Assembly: GCA_031257995.1 (NCBI GenBank)
Contig: JAIRNN010000305.1
Coordinates: forward strand, 1 to 5,935
DNA: 5,935 bases
From: Spirochaetaceae bacterium
Lineage (GTDB): Bacteria; Spirochaetota; Spirochaetia; Treponematales; Breznakiellaceae
Reading direction: 5' to 3'
Of the stretch, positions 5,803 to 5,935 are shown piece after piece (within the stretch, counting starts at the first letter, position 1; each line of letters opens with the position of its first letter). Position numbers and translations under genes: made by a program. Below the pieces are notes generated by a model. That model ran no database searches, was not told where the DNA came from, and saw nothing but the letters and a program-made list of their open reading frames with translations.

Positions 5803-5935
5803 CCGTAATGCCTCATAATAAAATCTAACCATAAAGGCTGTTGTCTCAAAACAAGTATTCTAACCGCAGCTAGAATTTCTCAAGAGCGGCATCAGCGAGG
5901 GACTGGCGCCGCATGAGGGCCTTTTGCCGGTTCAA
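5803..5935 (-). mobile_element. Insertion sequence, 3' end (right copy, partial, inverted)
   Basis: This is the inverted copy of the IS end at 99-231. All 133 bases align without gaps. The three differences are two in the transposase tail and one in the non-coding end. Its inner tip is CCGTAATGCCTCATAAT at 5803. The element continues beyond the right edge of the window. The small divergence suggests two separate insertions of a related IS or some time since duplication. Confidence 0.85.
5870..5935 (-). CDS. Transposase, C-terminal fragment (runs off the right edge)
   Basis: These are the last 21 residues and stop (TAG, 5870-5872 on the - strand) of the same transposase as at the left end. 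They read LNRQKALMRRQSLADAALEKF. Two substitutions separate it from the left copy. Nothing upstream is visible, so it cannot be said whether this copy is intact. Confidence 0.65.
   Translation of the reverse strand: MNRQKALMRRQSLADAALEKF

Overview
The window is a GC-rich bacterial segment closed at both ends by the same insertion sequence in inverted orientation. The IS ends (1-231 on the + strand, 5803-5935 on the - strand) share 133 aligned bases with three substitutions and no indels. Both transposase genes run inward. The outer IS ends lie outside the window, so target duplications cannot be checked. The protein style of the hydroxylase genes and the lipoprotein-like leader remind me of Treponema-type spirochaetes. 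This is an inference from memory, not a search result, and the species is not determined.

The left two thirds (349-3654, - strand) is a tight three-gene operon for a molybdenum hydroxylase of the xanthine dehydrogenase / CO dehydrogenase type. Its order is Mo-cofactor large subunit, 2Fe-2S subunit, FAD-domain subunit. The genes overlap by 4 and 20 bases, and each downstream gene has a strong ribosome binding site. A good promoter lies just upstream (3678-3706). Electrons would be expected to pass from the molybdenum site through two 2Fe-2S clusters to FAD. All eight cluster cysteines are present. However, the large subunit is about 100 residues short in the cofactor-binding half, and the FAD subunit lacks the usual glycine-rich FAD motifs. 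The enzyme is therefore either a divergent type or one losing function.

The right third (3660-5802) is different. A 438-base intergenic region holds a GC-rich hairpin repeat and a near-consensus sigma-70 promoter with an adjoining 14-bp palindrome. This promoter drives a broken lipoprotein-like gene (4093-5119, three frameshifts) with a long hydrophobic C-terminal part. A second copy of the hairpin repeat, inverted, follows it. A second broken gene (5301-5649) can be joined from five pieces across four frameshifts into a protein of about 116 residues. The final 150 bases before the right IS hold no gene I can support.

Overall this looks like an accessory island: an intact catabolic-type operon next to decayed cargo, bounded by two IS copies that could in principle move or invert the whole block.
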